This document shows, piece by piece, positions 10,200 to 20,328 of a stretch of DNA of 32,500 nucleotides. The notes below the pieces were generated by a model that was given only the letters and a program-made list of their open reading frames with translations, ran no database searches and had not been told where the DNA came from. The stretch's first letter is position 1, and the number at the start of each line of letters is the position of its first letter. The translations under genes and the position numbers were made by a program. The stretch comes from Paulinella micropora (lineage: Eukaryota; Cercozoa; Imbricatea; Euglyphida; Paulinellidae): contig WBZZ01003303.1 in NCBI GenBank assembly GCA_019918135.1, forward strand, positions 1 through 32,500. Direction: 5' to 3'.

Positions 10200-11263
10200 C
10201 GACACGGATAAATCTTCCGAGTAGAATACTTGTACCTAAAACAACGGACGGGAATACTGCGGACGGTAATACGACGGACGGAAATACTGCGGACGGTAAT
10301 ACGACGGACACTGGTATACTACAGACGGTAATAATACTTTAATGAGAAGGGAGAAGGTACAACTCGGTAACGACCTGTGAGGGAGCGTGCCTCAAGCTAG
10401 CTGCGTGCCTCAGCTGAAGTCTGTATGGAAATACGGGTAAGACAGGGCGCGCTCTGAACAGTTTGTACCTTTATGAACATGTGGTTCCACAGCATCGTAA
10501 ATCTCGAAACAGTGATGAGTCAGAGACAGATATTAGTGGAGAAACTAATAAAGTGGCACTGATTCAAATGACATTGGCAATGTCAACTGAGTATCGTAAA
10601 TATTGGCAATGGCCAATCAGTCCGTGAGTAACGGCGTACCGTAAGTAACGGTACGTTATGACTGTTTCGATCGTTACGCCAAAGCCGGGGAAACACCGGA
10701 TGTATTGTCCTTAATGGAGAAATTGATACCGGTTACGAATTAATATTCAAAATATATTCCAGGTGATATGTATGAGCAATACAAGGAATAACACTCCCCG
10801 GACTATATATCTGTGAAAAATATATGTAAATAACGCATTACGCAGAGGTGAATATTACATATATTCTGGTCAATAAAGAGTTATGCGTTAAATATGGGAA
10901 GAAGTTATTCAAAGTCGCGAATAACTTTAACATCTGATTCAAGTTCGTAACATGATAGATCAGGTAATGAAATAGAAGTTAAAATTTGACTCGTAATAAT
11001 TGAAGTATTACGGGTAAAATGATAAGATCTCTTCTGGACAGATACATGAGATGTATTTAAATTAAAATTTACTTACATATGCGGTTGGCAGTGTCAACCG
11101 ATTTGGAAGAAAATTGTATCTCAATTCAATAAAACAGGAAAATCGTTAAGTGTCCGATCGCTGCAACAAATGAGGTGGGCACTGAATGCTTATACTACCA
11201 ACAAATGAATAAGTATGGCATAGCTAACTGGAGTTAGTGACCGTACGAGTCCCAATGAGATTG
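10200..11263 (-). repeat. Putative LTR of the second copia family
   Basis: Non-coding A/T-rich DNA between the end of a copia pol (11264) and a gag-like frame (10192). In minus orientation it ends CTCGGAAGATTTATCCGTGTCG, close to the end of the other LTR (CTCGGAAGATTTACAACTCTGTCG), which supports an LTR end at 10200. A short tandem repeat (GGACGGTAATACGAC type, about 10243-10335) lies near that end. The start of the LTR is not defined; no second copy is in the window. Confidence 0.5.
10243..10335 (+). repeat. Short tandem repeat inside the putative LTR
   Basis: Alternating units of the type ACGGACGGAAATACTGCGG and ACGGTAATACG, three to four imperfect copies. Confidence 0.7.
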
Positions 11264-12351
11264 TTATTTCGGTGACGGTGACTGTTTGTTCTTTGCCCGC
11301 TGGGCCTTCTTGCGCGCACGTCGGGGCGGCTGGGTGAAATCCGGGATCTGTTGGGCAATACGTTGGTTCGGCAATACTGGTGGTACAGTGTCTTCATCGT
11401 CTCGCAGAAAGTTGGAAAGAAGGACGGTCATACTGTTGGTGTGTCGTTGGTGAAGCGGGGTGGATAGCGGCTTCGTCAGAATGTCTGCCTTGTTCTTATC
11501 AGACGGATTCGGCGAGAAATTATTTTGCCCTCTCTTACTTGTTCGACAATGAAATGATGTCTGATTTCAATGTGGCAAGCACGTGGGCTTCCAAGACAGT
11601 TGGAGGATGCAAGGACTGCACCGTGGTTATCCCCATACATAACTGACGGTGTGGGGATTGGCAAGTTGAGTTCCCGGGCAAAATTTTGAATAGCCAACAC
11701 ATTACGACATGCGGTTGAAGCGGCTATCACTTCTGAATTCAGGGTCGAGGTTGAGACGGTGTCCTCTCGGCGTCCTCCCCAAAGTATGGTGCCGGTGATG
11801 TCGTGTACTTCGCCCGTTCCTTGAGCGTCGGGTGAACCGGCACTGAGCGTGCATAATCAGAGTCGTAGTATGTCAGCAACTGCAACTGCTTGAGCGGTAC
11901 GTTGGCCGGATAAAATAAACCGCGTTCCTCGCGCAAGTGGCGGTAGATTCGCGAAACGAGGGCGTATGCAATGTCGGGTGCGCGGATGGCGTAGACGGCC
12001 AAGTTGTTAACTGCCATCTGGATATGCGGTTGGGTTTGCGTGGCGGGCCAGAGGAGCTCGCCGGTCAGCTGTGGTAGGCTCCATTGTCGCAACGGGGAGC
12101 TAGCTGGTGCCGGCGAAGGTTCCTGAATGGTCACGGGGGTAGGGGCAAAGTTTGCGTTTGCGAATCCGCGGTCTTGCAGCAATCCCCTGATGTTGGTACG
12201 TTGGTGAACAAGCAGACCGTTGGGAAAGCGGCGGAACTGGCGGCCACAGAAAACCTTTACGTCATCCATGTCTTTGAACCGGAATTGAGCTTTGCTCAAT
12301 TGTCGGCAAAGCTCTCTGTGCTGCGAAATGAAAAAGCAAAAGACGAGCATG
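11264..12351 (-). pseudogene. Copia pol C-terminal part (second family), truncated
   Basis: This is the end of a Ty1/copia reverse transcriptase plus RNase H. Visible are HRELCRQLSKAQFRFKDMDD, the palm-to-RNase H connection (HQRTNIRGLL, TGELLWPATQTQPHI), YYDSDYARSV, then STLNSEVIAASTA, VMYGDNHGAVLASS and IRHHFIVEQVREGKI. In a shifted frame the canonical end NKADILTKPLS follows, with a TAA at 11264. At least two frameshifts are present. The upstream limit is abrupt: the outer DNA transposon begins at 12352, just after the CATG in the codons for MLVFC. The catalytic YVDD would normally lie immediately upstream, so the transposon appears to have split the gene there. Confidence 0.85.
12348..12351. 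other. CATG target site of the outer transposon
   Basis: CATG directly before the inferred outer end, matching the CATG duplicated by the inner element. The partner copy is not in the window. Confidence 0.6.
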
Positions 12352-12804
12352 ACGCTATGGTAAATAATAAGGCGCCGGTCGTACTTTTTTGCGACCTTTC
12401 ATTTTTTTTTCCGAACTTGTTCAGATATCATTGAATCCATTAATTATTGCTTTTAAAACGTTTGGATGTAAAGAAAACATAATAATAAAGACTTTTAATC
12501 GCAAAACTCCTTGCTGTACTTAGCTGGTCGGCACCTTGTATGTACGCTAAATCTCAGCTATGTCAGCTAAACCCCAGAATGACCTTTTAAGTTGTAAATT
12601 TTTTGCTATATCGTTTTTTACCAATCTTTCTGCTGAAATTCAACATACTTATTCTAATTTAATAGTCTTGACGTGTACTTACTTACGACTTAGCACGGTT
12701 TGGGGGGGGGCGCGGGGGGGGGGGGGGGGAAGGGAGGAGAGCGTGTACGCTTGCTTCGACCGCCACCTTGCTGGTCAAACAAACAGCGACAGAAGCAGAT
12801 GAAT
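12352..12804. other. Left subterminal region of the outer element
   Basis: Non-coding DNA between the inferred terminus and the end of A'. It holds CGGTCGTA (12376) and TTTTTTGCG, features shared with the inner ends. A weak inverted repeat TTAGCTG/CAGCTAA lies around 12519-12575, and a long G-run at 12702-12729. Confidence 0.5.
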
Positions 12805-14370
12805 TTAAACGGAATCATCCTGGTACAAGTCTTCATCATCGCTCTCTTCGTCTGCTTCGTCGCTGTCACTAGATGCAGCACGCTCGCACAACTCACATCC
12901 TTCAACAAAATACGAATGCTTTCGGTTCTCAAACCCGCACGTGTTGCATCTCCAGGGCTCCACAGCTTCCCCGTCCTCGCTATCACCTTCTTCGTCTTCG
13001 TCTTGCCCTGAATAGTGAACGCGTTTGCCTCTGGTCTTCCTCACCGTCCCTGGCACTGTCCAAACAAAAAAAAATTAATTGCAAGAACAATTTCAAAAAG
13101 TAAGCAAACGGTAAGCCGCCACACCAGACGTATACCTTTCGACGAGCTTTTGCGTTTCTTAGCAGCTGGCGGGCTTGCAGCCTCAGCTTTCCCACTCTTC
13201 CTCTTGCCCCGTTTGCCAGACTTAGAGCGCTTCGCCTTAGCATTGGGCTTGTTGGAACCTTGCGAGACGTCGCTGTTCAGACGCTCCCGCAGTTCCGCCA
13301 CCTTGCCCTCCGTGGGCAAACCTAACTTCTGCAGCAAAGCAATACATTGAGCCTTTGTCATGCGTGAAAAATGCCCCCCCTGGCCCGTCTTGCCTTGCTT
13401 TTTCTTTTGGCTCCTCTGCCTGGCCAGCCTATTGAAGTAGCGAATCTTCTCCTCGCGCCCCATGTTGGCAGTAGCCTCGGACTTTTCCAGGACGAAGCCG
13501 GAGCTGATGCCAGTCGCCCCGCCTCTCCGAACTGGGCATTTCTCCCCTTGCTTATGCGCGGCCTTAGGCGCCATCGTACTCTGAGTGCAAAACTCACACC
13601 GGAGGCCCGCCTCCTTATCGCTCCTCAAGTCAAGTACCACACGATCAGCATCTTGGCCGCCGCTGCATAAAGCGCCGTACGCTACGCCCGGAACACTAAA
13701 CTGCTTGCCCGCAGCTGTTTGCAGGGAATATTTGAAAGAACGAAGCTCCCGAAACTGCCAGCTAGTTAGTAATCGGGGAGACAGTGGATTCTGGGTGACC
13801 CACTCTTGGATGACGTCCCTCTCGTGCCCGTAGAGGTGAACGTTCGCAAAGCCAGCATTAGACGCAGATTCTAACCAATCCTCGACAAGCGAAAAGCCTA
13901 TCCCTTGCTAAATCTGGTCTTTTGAAAAGACCTTCGACAGATTGCGCTTTGCTCCGTCGCAGGGATTCCAGGCGTGGTTCGCACATAGAACGTACGCCTC
14001 CACGTCCACACCATAAAGCGCGTGGTAGCATGATTCCGAGTAAATAAACTCTTTGCTCGTAAAATCACCACCGCCATCGCCAGTCCGCACGCCTGGCTCC
14101 GGCAAAGACGAAAGCTCGCCGCTGCCCCCATCCTGGGTACTCCGAAAATGATCAGCCCAGCAATATCGGGTGGTGTCTGCGGTGTGCTCAGTATTCATTA
14201 AGTTATGAATATATTCGTACTTGAGCTGGCCGTGCGCGTCACGAGTGACGAGGGTGAACAGAAGTCGTTTACTTTCGTGCCATTTTCCGAGTGTAATCCT
14301 GATATATCCCACTGGCCCGACCCGGGTTGCAGAGCTTCAATTCGCGCCTGAACGTAACTATCACATTCAA
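12805..14370 (-). pseudogene. A' transposase, 3' half (DDE core, SAP, RanBP2 finger)
   Basis: C-terminal half of the outer transposase. It opens after an intron acceptor (GTGATAG) with SYVQARIEALQPG and QWDIS (first acidic residue, 14306-14308). YEYIHNLMN, RTGDGGGDF (second Asp) and CANHAWNPCDGAKRNL (third) follow. It then has a Cys pair (CEFCTQ), a SAP DNA-binding motif (KAQCIALLQKLGLPTEGKVA, about 13278-13367), an 80-nt intron (13056-13135) and a RanBP2-type finger (WRCNTCGFEN...CELC, 12886-12954) with an acidic tail. A TAG follows KVFSKDQI, and a frameshift follows the first Asp. The 5' half is at 24687-25964. The DDE assignment is by motif spacing. Confidence 0.75.
13056..13135 (-). other. 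Intron in A' (80 nt)
   Basis: Donor AAAG/GTATAC and acceptor GGACAG/TGCC on the minus strand; the frame KKRKSSSK joins to VPGTVRKTRG across it. Confidence 0.75.
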
Positions 14371-14439
14371 GGCACACACAAAGAAAAAAGATGATACCTA
14401 CAAAAAAGCATAACCAAAACCTCTTGGAAAGGAGAAACA

Positions 14440-14506
14440 AGCAATGCTGATATAAGTGTTTTGGAAAGCACGCAAATATTTACCTTAGGCGAGTGTCACA
14501 AACATG
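14440..14506 (+). repeat. 178-bp satellite, left remnant in the A' intron
   Basis: From about 14440 the sequence (TGCTGATATAAGTGTTTTGG, through CTTAGGCGAGTGTCACAAACATG) matches units at 24074-24640. It is cut exactly at CATG by the inner transposon. The rest of the array lies on the other side of that element. Confidence 0.9.
14503..14506. other. CATG target-site duplication, left copy
   Basis: CATG before the inner TIR; its partner is at 24074-24077. Uninterrupted satellite units carry a single CATG at this point (CACAAACATGCACCAC), which supports a duplication made on insertion. Confidence 0.85.
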
Positions 14507-14518
14507 ATCCTCTTCCTG
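14507..14518 (+). repeat. Terminal inverted repeat, left
   Basis: ATCCTCTTCCTG; exact reverse complement at 24062-24073. The extra CATG on each side could be counted as part of a 16-bp palindromic-ended repeat, but the unoccupied satellite units favour CATG as duplicated target. Confidence 0.9.
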
Positions 14519-14830
14519 CCGCCCCATGTCCGGTCGTAGGGAAACAAAATTTTGCGTAAATTATTAAAATGTCAGTATTATTCGTAAAAACATTATTTTA
14601 ATGCTAAAAAATCATTTTTACTGCAAAAGTCTGCAAAAAAAACTTTAATACCTATTGCGTCTGACTCTCAGCCCGACGTACCGACACTACAGTCAAACAG
14701 CTAGTCATACGCGCTAATTCATTGTATACGATATGTTACAAACGCTTTCCTGCAACTAAAACATATAATAAACAAACATAAACAAACCCTGCATCAATGA
14801 CAAATTATTTTCCTGATTTATCTCACCTCT

Positions 14831-14850
14831 GGTGGCACTTGGGCGCCACC
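14831..14850 (+). repeat. Subterminal hairpin L1
   Basis: GGTGGCACTTGGGCGCCACC, with six- to seven-base arms. Confidence 0.85.
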
Positions 14851-15029
14851 ACACCGTGCCACCCAGGACAAACACGTACTGCTTGCATCCCACCAGCAAT
14901 ATTATAGTCGCAAAATCGTGGACGGCTACATGTCATGCATAGATTTTATGTATAGATAAATGGAATAAAAAAGAAAAAACTTAAAACGATGATTATGAAG
15001 ATTGCTTTGGCGGGAAAATCCACGCCTGT

Positions 15030-15048
15030 GGTGGCACTTAGCGCCACC
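15030..15048 (+). repeat. Subterminal hairpin L2
   Basis: GGTGGCACTTAGCGCCACC, same orientation as L1. Confidence 0.85.
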
Positions 15049-15360
15049 TCTTGCTCTGCACCCGCAAAACAGTATTATTACATGTCCCGATCCCGGATAT
15101 CACGGAAGTACTGATTCCCCGCTAGAAATACAGCAGTGACTGAAACAAAACAACACTAAACTTGAAACAAAAAATCCTTGATGAATGCGCGCTGAGCGCG
15201 CACCGGCGCGACCGATCGCCTGCCACCTGCGTACCACCCCGCACCACGCACCTACCTATAACCGTGACAAGGCAAATGCTTGCGCAAACAGCAAAAAAAC
15301 CGCATGTTGATGAAGCAAAAGCGGAAAAAAATATTGCAAAAAAAAAATGATTATGCATTC

Positions 15361-15390
15361 CCGCCTCCGGTGGCACTACGAGCCACCGAA
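15361..15390 (+). repeat. Subterminal hairpin L3
   Basis: GGTGGCACTACGAGCCACC with outer bases CGCCTCC that recall the right-hand hairpins; the outer arm is imperfect. Confidence 0.75.
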
Positions 15391-15479
15391 GCGTGCCAGC
15401 CACCATCGCACTGTCGATCGTGAAGGCGCCCAAGTCAATCTAAATCAGCCAAACAATTTTGCTGCGGCAAATACGAATT

Positions 15480-18435
15480 CTATGCAAGTAATTCACCAGA
15501 CAAGTGCTTCGTCCTCGCTGCTGCTGTCGGGAAAGCCGCCAGGGGGCTCGCACAGCTCAGGCCACAGCCTACGCAATCTTTGCTGCCTGGAGGAGGGTTG
15601 TTGCTGTTGGGATGGTTGCAATGTTTGCAGAGCCAGATCTCGCCTCCTTCGGAATTTGCGTCCCCCTCGTCCCAGTCGCTGTCCTTTTGATCTTCCTCAT
15701 GATCTGACTCCTGGTAATTCACCGGCCGAGCCGCCCTCCTCTGTCGCTTTGCTGCTCCGCCCCGCCCAGCGGGACGTGAGCCTCGCACTGCCTCTCCGGA
15801 GGAAGGGCCACCACGCGCTGCGTTGCCCGGCTGCTTCCTTTTCCGGCCTGCTTTTTTATTTGCTTTCTTTTTGCTGCTTTTGCCTGCGCCACCTTCGGTA
15901 TTGCCGCCGTCGCCGTCGCGTCCCTTGTGGCTCGCCATAGCGTCCTCCAGTCTCTGCTCAAGGTCGGCCACCTACCCTGCGTCGACAGCCCTAACCTTTT
16001 CAGCAAAGCGATACATTCGGGCTTGAGCATTTGGGTGAACCTTTTCCCTTTGCCTTGCTCTTTGCTCTCCCGCTGGCAGCAGACACCGAGTTGAAGTAGC
16101 TCTGCTTTTCCTCGTACCTCATGCCATCGGTCGCTCCGGACTTCACGTGTATCGCCAAGGCTGGCTCCCCCAAGCTCTGATGCTTGGACTTGCACCGCTC
16201 GTCCTTTTTGTGCGCAGGTACGGGGTACTTCAAGCTCTGGGTGCACTTCTCGCACCGCTTGCCCTCCTTAGCATCCTTGTCTTGGCGTAAATCCAACACA
16301 ATGCGGTCACGTAACTCAACATCGCTGTGAACCGCGCCGTAGGCCACACCAGGCGTAAAAATTTTACCCTCATCTGTTGGCCGGTAAACAAATGAGCGCA
16401 GCTCCTGAAACATCCACGTCGCAACCTTCCGGGGATTCTCCTTGTTCTTGCTGATCCACGCTTCGATCACGTCCCTGTCGCGTAGTACCGATGGTTCTCA
16501 AACCCTGCTTTTGCAGCTGCAAGAAGCCAATCCTCAACGATATCGAAACCACGGCCCTGCTCAAGCTGACTCGTGAGAAATACCTTAGTGTGTATGCCTT
16601 TGTCCGCGTCGCACACGTTCCAGGCATGCCCGCCGCACAGCATATCTGAGCGCATTTCAATGTTGTACTTCTGCCAGAACCTACAGCCAGACTGCATTCA
16701 ATCAGCTGGTGCGTGACATACTAAATACTTGGATTCCGCCATGATGCACTCTCTGTTATGGAAATCGCCCCCGCCATCGCCTGTGCGGATCCCCGGGCCC
16801 GGAAGAGATGACATCTCTCCGCTGCCTCCTTCCTCCTCAGTTCGCATGTGGTAATCCCATATATACCGAGTCGTGGCGCCGGAATGCTCACATCTCATAA
16901 TATTATGGATGTATTCATACTGCAGCTCCCCGTCCGTCCGCCGTGTGACGCGAGTGAACAACAAATCATTCATCTTCACGCCTGTTTCGGAGTACCAAGA
17001 TATGTAGTCCTGATAGACTACCCAAGCGCCAAGCCCAGGTTCAAGCAGATCGATCTGTCGCGTGACGTGGCTGCACATGCAAAAAAGTCTCACAAAAAAG
17101 CCGAATGGAAGCTGGGAGTGACCTTCGCTGCACCTTGTACTGCGCGTCGTGTCTCTCGCACTTTTTGATTTTTTCCTTGAGGTTTTTGATCTTTTCCAGT
17201 TCCGCTTCTCCTCTGTCAAAGCTTCCTCTCGCAATAGCTCGGCCTTCCATTTGTCCCAGTTGTCGTGCCACTTGCAAGGGACTGTTTTGGTAATGCAACG
17301 AAACAGAACATCCTCCTCCTTCAGTATCTTACCAACAGTCTTGCAATTGCGAGGGACATAGTTGTGGTGGCATACATCGGTGCTTCCCGGCCTGACGCAG
17401 CCTCCCTTACAAAGATATGCAGCTGAGTTTTGCTCATTCCACTTTCCACCCCGCATAATGTGCGCCAAGTGCTCGAAGCCCCCTGACTCCTCCACCATTT
17501 GCGCGTAGATTTGAGGGTGGGCTATGACTGTCTTCTGTTGTAACAATCCTGGAAATTCATGCAACACAAGACGGTGGAATACCGTCAATCTTGAAATCTT
17601 GAAAACCAACTGGGAACCATTTGTGGTTCTGAACCAATTAAAAAAGGAGTCCAATGATCCAAACCAAAATGCAGCGTTAGACCCTGACTTCCTAGCCAAG
17701 TTCTCTTTCACAACAGAAGCAGTGATCCGCTTCTCCATCGGTGTGATCTTTTCTCGCTCGGCGTTCGCCATCACTTGCTGTGAAAAGATGTCAGGCTTCT
17801 TCAGTTTTACCCCTTCCTGCAGATTGGCGTCAGCATCTCGAACAGCTTTTGCTGCTTTGCGCGCATACCGATCGCTGATCGAAGTAAAGATTTCTTGAAA
17901 TTGTTTTGAGGTCATATTCCCTCGAAGCTTCCCAACAAAAGCCTGCTTGTGAGCTGATCGATAGGGAAAACTCTGCACAATTTCTTTGACAGCCTTGGCA
18001 GCTGCAGCTTCCGCTTGCCCTTGCTGTACTAGCGCTGATCATTGAGGGAACTTCTCCTTGCCTTTCGAAGATAAAAGTAAGCGCATCAGTTGGTCATCCG
18101 TCATCCCATCGAGACTCTTACTTGAGCGCATCTTTTCCTGGTATCTCCTGCTCCTTTTCAAAGTCTTACGGTGCCGAACATCGACTAGCGTCTCATCAAG
18201 TCGCTTCCTGGAATGATGGCCGCTATGTGCACTATATTCAGTATCTGACACGCCCCCGGAAGAGAATGCAGATCCACTCGATGGGCTCAACATATTGAAT
18301 GAAGCAAGGGCTGACGGTGCGACTTCTGACACTCGAGAACTAGCTCGTTGTTCCACTAGCTCCACCTTTGCAGACAGCGGTATAGAGGACCGACTCCTTG
18401 CTACAGCAGACTGTACTGCCGACTGGCTTATGGTT
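15480..18435 (-). pseudogene. A1: DDE-like transposase with SAP and RanBP2 finger
   Basis: Probable transposase, expected to bind the element ends and cut and join DNA in the nucleus. In order it has a basic N-terminus (KTLKRSRRYQEK), a helical region (RSAHKQAFVGKLRGNMTSKQ), a Cys/His cluster (CKGGCVRPG...CHHNYVPRNCK, FRCITKTVPCKWHDNWDK), a coiled segment (KIKKCERHDAQYK) and a 52-nt intron (17071-17122). Then come VVYQDYISWY (first Asp, 17007-17009), YEYIHNIM, RTGDGGGDF (16764-16778), GGHAWNVCDA (Asp, 16608-16610), a Cys pair, SAP (near 15940-16040) and a RanBP2 finger (WLCKHCNHPN...CVGC, 15564-15635). Defects are a TGA (18039-18041) and frameshifts near 17215, 16485 and in SAP. The first exon is uncertain. 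The Asp layout resembles DDE families with a final H-x(4)-D-G motif. Confidence 0.75.
17071..17122 (-). other. A1 intron (52 nt), homologous to the expanded A' intron
   Basis: Donor CGAAG/GTCACT and acceptor TGCAG/CCACG on the minus strand. It splits a Ser codon, giving QYKVQR-SHVTRQIDLLEPG. The same exon border in A' (SYVQARIEALQPG) is where the satellite and the inner transposon lie. Confidence 0.7.
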
Positions 18436-18840
18436 GATTGGGTGGCTAATCAGATTCTGGCTAGGAACGACATGGCATGCCTCTGGGACAGCAACAACAA
18501 GCAGTTCATACTCACAATCACATTGTTCGTATAGCACCGAATAGAGCTTTCCAAAGGCTGAAGCCTCCAAGCTGAAAAGGGTCGAGATTGGGATGCCGAC
18601 TACAGCACAAGCGGGATGTAACATAACAAGAGAAGAGGTGACGACCTGCGAGGGTGTGTCACTAGTGGCTCGCTCTGCACAAACGTGTCACAAGGGTGCT
18701 TTTTCAAAGCTCCTAAACTCACCGTACCGTACAGGGAATAGTGGCATTCGGCGGGTTTCTTTGGCATTTCTCCTTAAGTTTGAGAGCATTCCCGCTTCAA
18801 CTAGTTCAAGTGCTGTTCCTGTTACCCGACTGCCTTTTGC
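18436..18840. promoter_or_regulatory. Divergent intergenic region between A1 and B1
   Basis: About 0.4 kb between the 5' ends of the two head-to-head genes, so it probably holds both promoters. A small non-coding first exon of A1 may lie here, since no in-frame ATG opens the A1 frame at 18365-18435. No TATA box stands out. Confidence 0.5.
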
Positions 18841-20233
18841 ATGCCCAAGGAGAAGATTATTGTAGAAACTATCGAGGCCTATCGTGTGGAAAGAAAGGAT
18901 GGACAGCAGACGGCGTTTGTGCAAGTGAATAACGACGAGACATGGCAACCGCTACGCGACTGCAAAATTGACACTGCAATCACGATGCAGTACAATGATT
19001 TTCCAAGCCCAGATCCCAATGTGCCGGCATGGGACATAAAAGAAGACAATATGGTCTTTCGATACGCCCCGCAAGGAAAAGCCAAAGTTCCCAGTCTCAC
19101 AGGAAAGCCAAAGTTTTTTGACCCTAGCCTGGCAGAACAAAAGACGACTCATAGTCGCAGAGCTAGGGCAAAGCGTCAGCAGCCTGGTTCAGCTGGAAAA
19201 AAGGATGACTCGCACGTGTCAGAAGCTGAACAACAGCCGAAAAAACGGCGGGAGGGCAAACCTTCTCAAGCCACGAAGAAGGCACAATCGCAGCAGAAGG
19301 TTTGCTGCTTCATACATACATAGTTAGGAAAGTAAGTAAGTAAGTTCGTAAATAAACAAATAAATAAATAAATAAATAAACAATCAAATCAGGAAATGAA
19401 TGATGAGGCACTACAAAATACGTACATCCATGCATGCAACAACAACAGAGCATACATACAATTATTATTGCATGCATACCTACACGCATGCACACATACA
19501 TACATACATAGTTGGGAAAGTAAGTAAGTAAGTTGGTAAATAAACAAATAAATAAATAAATAAACAATCAAATCAAGAAATGAATGATGAGGCACGACAA
19601 AATACGTACAGCATGCATGCAACAACAACAAAGCATACATACATATATTGCATGCATACCTACACACATGCACACATACATACATACATAGTTAGGAAAG
19701 TAAGTAAGTAAGTTCGTAAATAAACAAATAAATGAATAAATAAACAATTAAATAAGGAAATGAATGATGAGGCACGACAAAATACGTACATGCATGCATG
19801 CAACAACAACAGAGCATACATACATATATTGCATGCATACCTACACGCATGCATATATACATACATACATAGTTAGGAAAGTAAGTAAGTAAGTTCGTAA
19901 ATAAACAAATAAACGAACAAATAAACAATTAAATAAGGAAATGAATGATGAGGCACGACAAAATACGTACATGCATGCATGTAACAACAACAAAGCATAC
20001 ATACATGTATTGCATGCATACCTACACGCATGCATACATACATACATACATAATTAGGAAAGTAAGTTAGTAAGTTCGTAAATAAATGAATGAATAAAGA
20101 AATAAACTATTAAACAAAGAAATGAATGATGAGTAACGAGAAAGCAACAACAACTATGCATACATGCACGCATACATACACGCATTGAATACATACACGC
20201 ATGCATACATACACACATACAAGAGAAAATCAA

Positions 20234-20328
<95 letters not shown>

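Larger units (their letters stand above)
14519..15479. other. Left subterminal region of the inner transposon
   Basis: No gene. Contains CGGTCGTA (14531), TTTGCGTA (14551) and three GGTGGC/GCCACC hairpins. A/T-rich stretches (14540-14650, 14740-14815) separate them. It lies downstream of A1 and would include its 3' UTR. Confidence 0.7.

Noticed and set aside
12702..12729. G-run near the A' 3' end as a possible G-quadruplex element
   Set aside because: C/G homopolymers occur all over this window, often with variable length, so no specific role can be argued.
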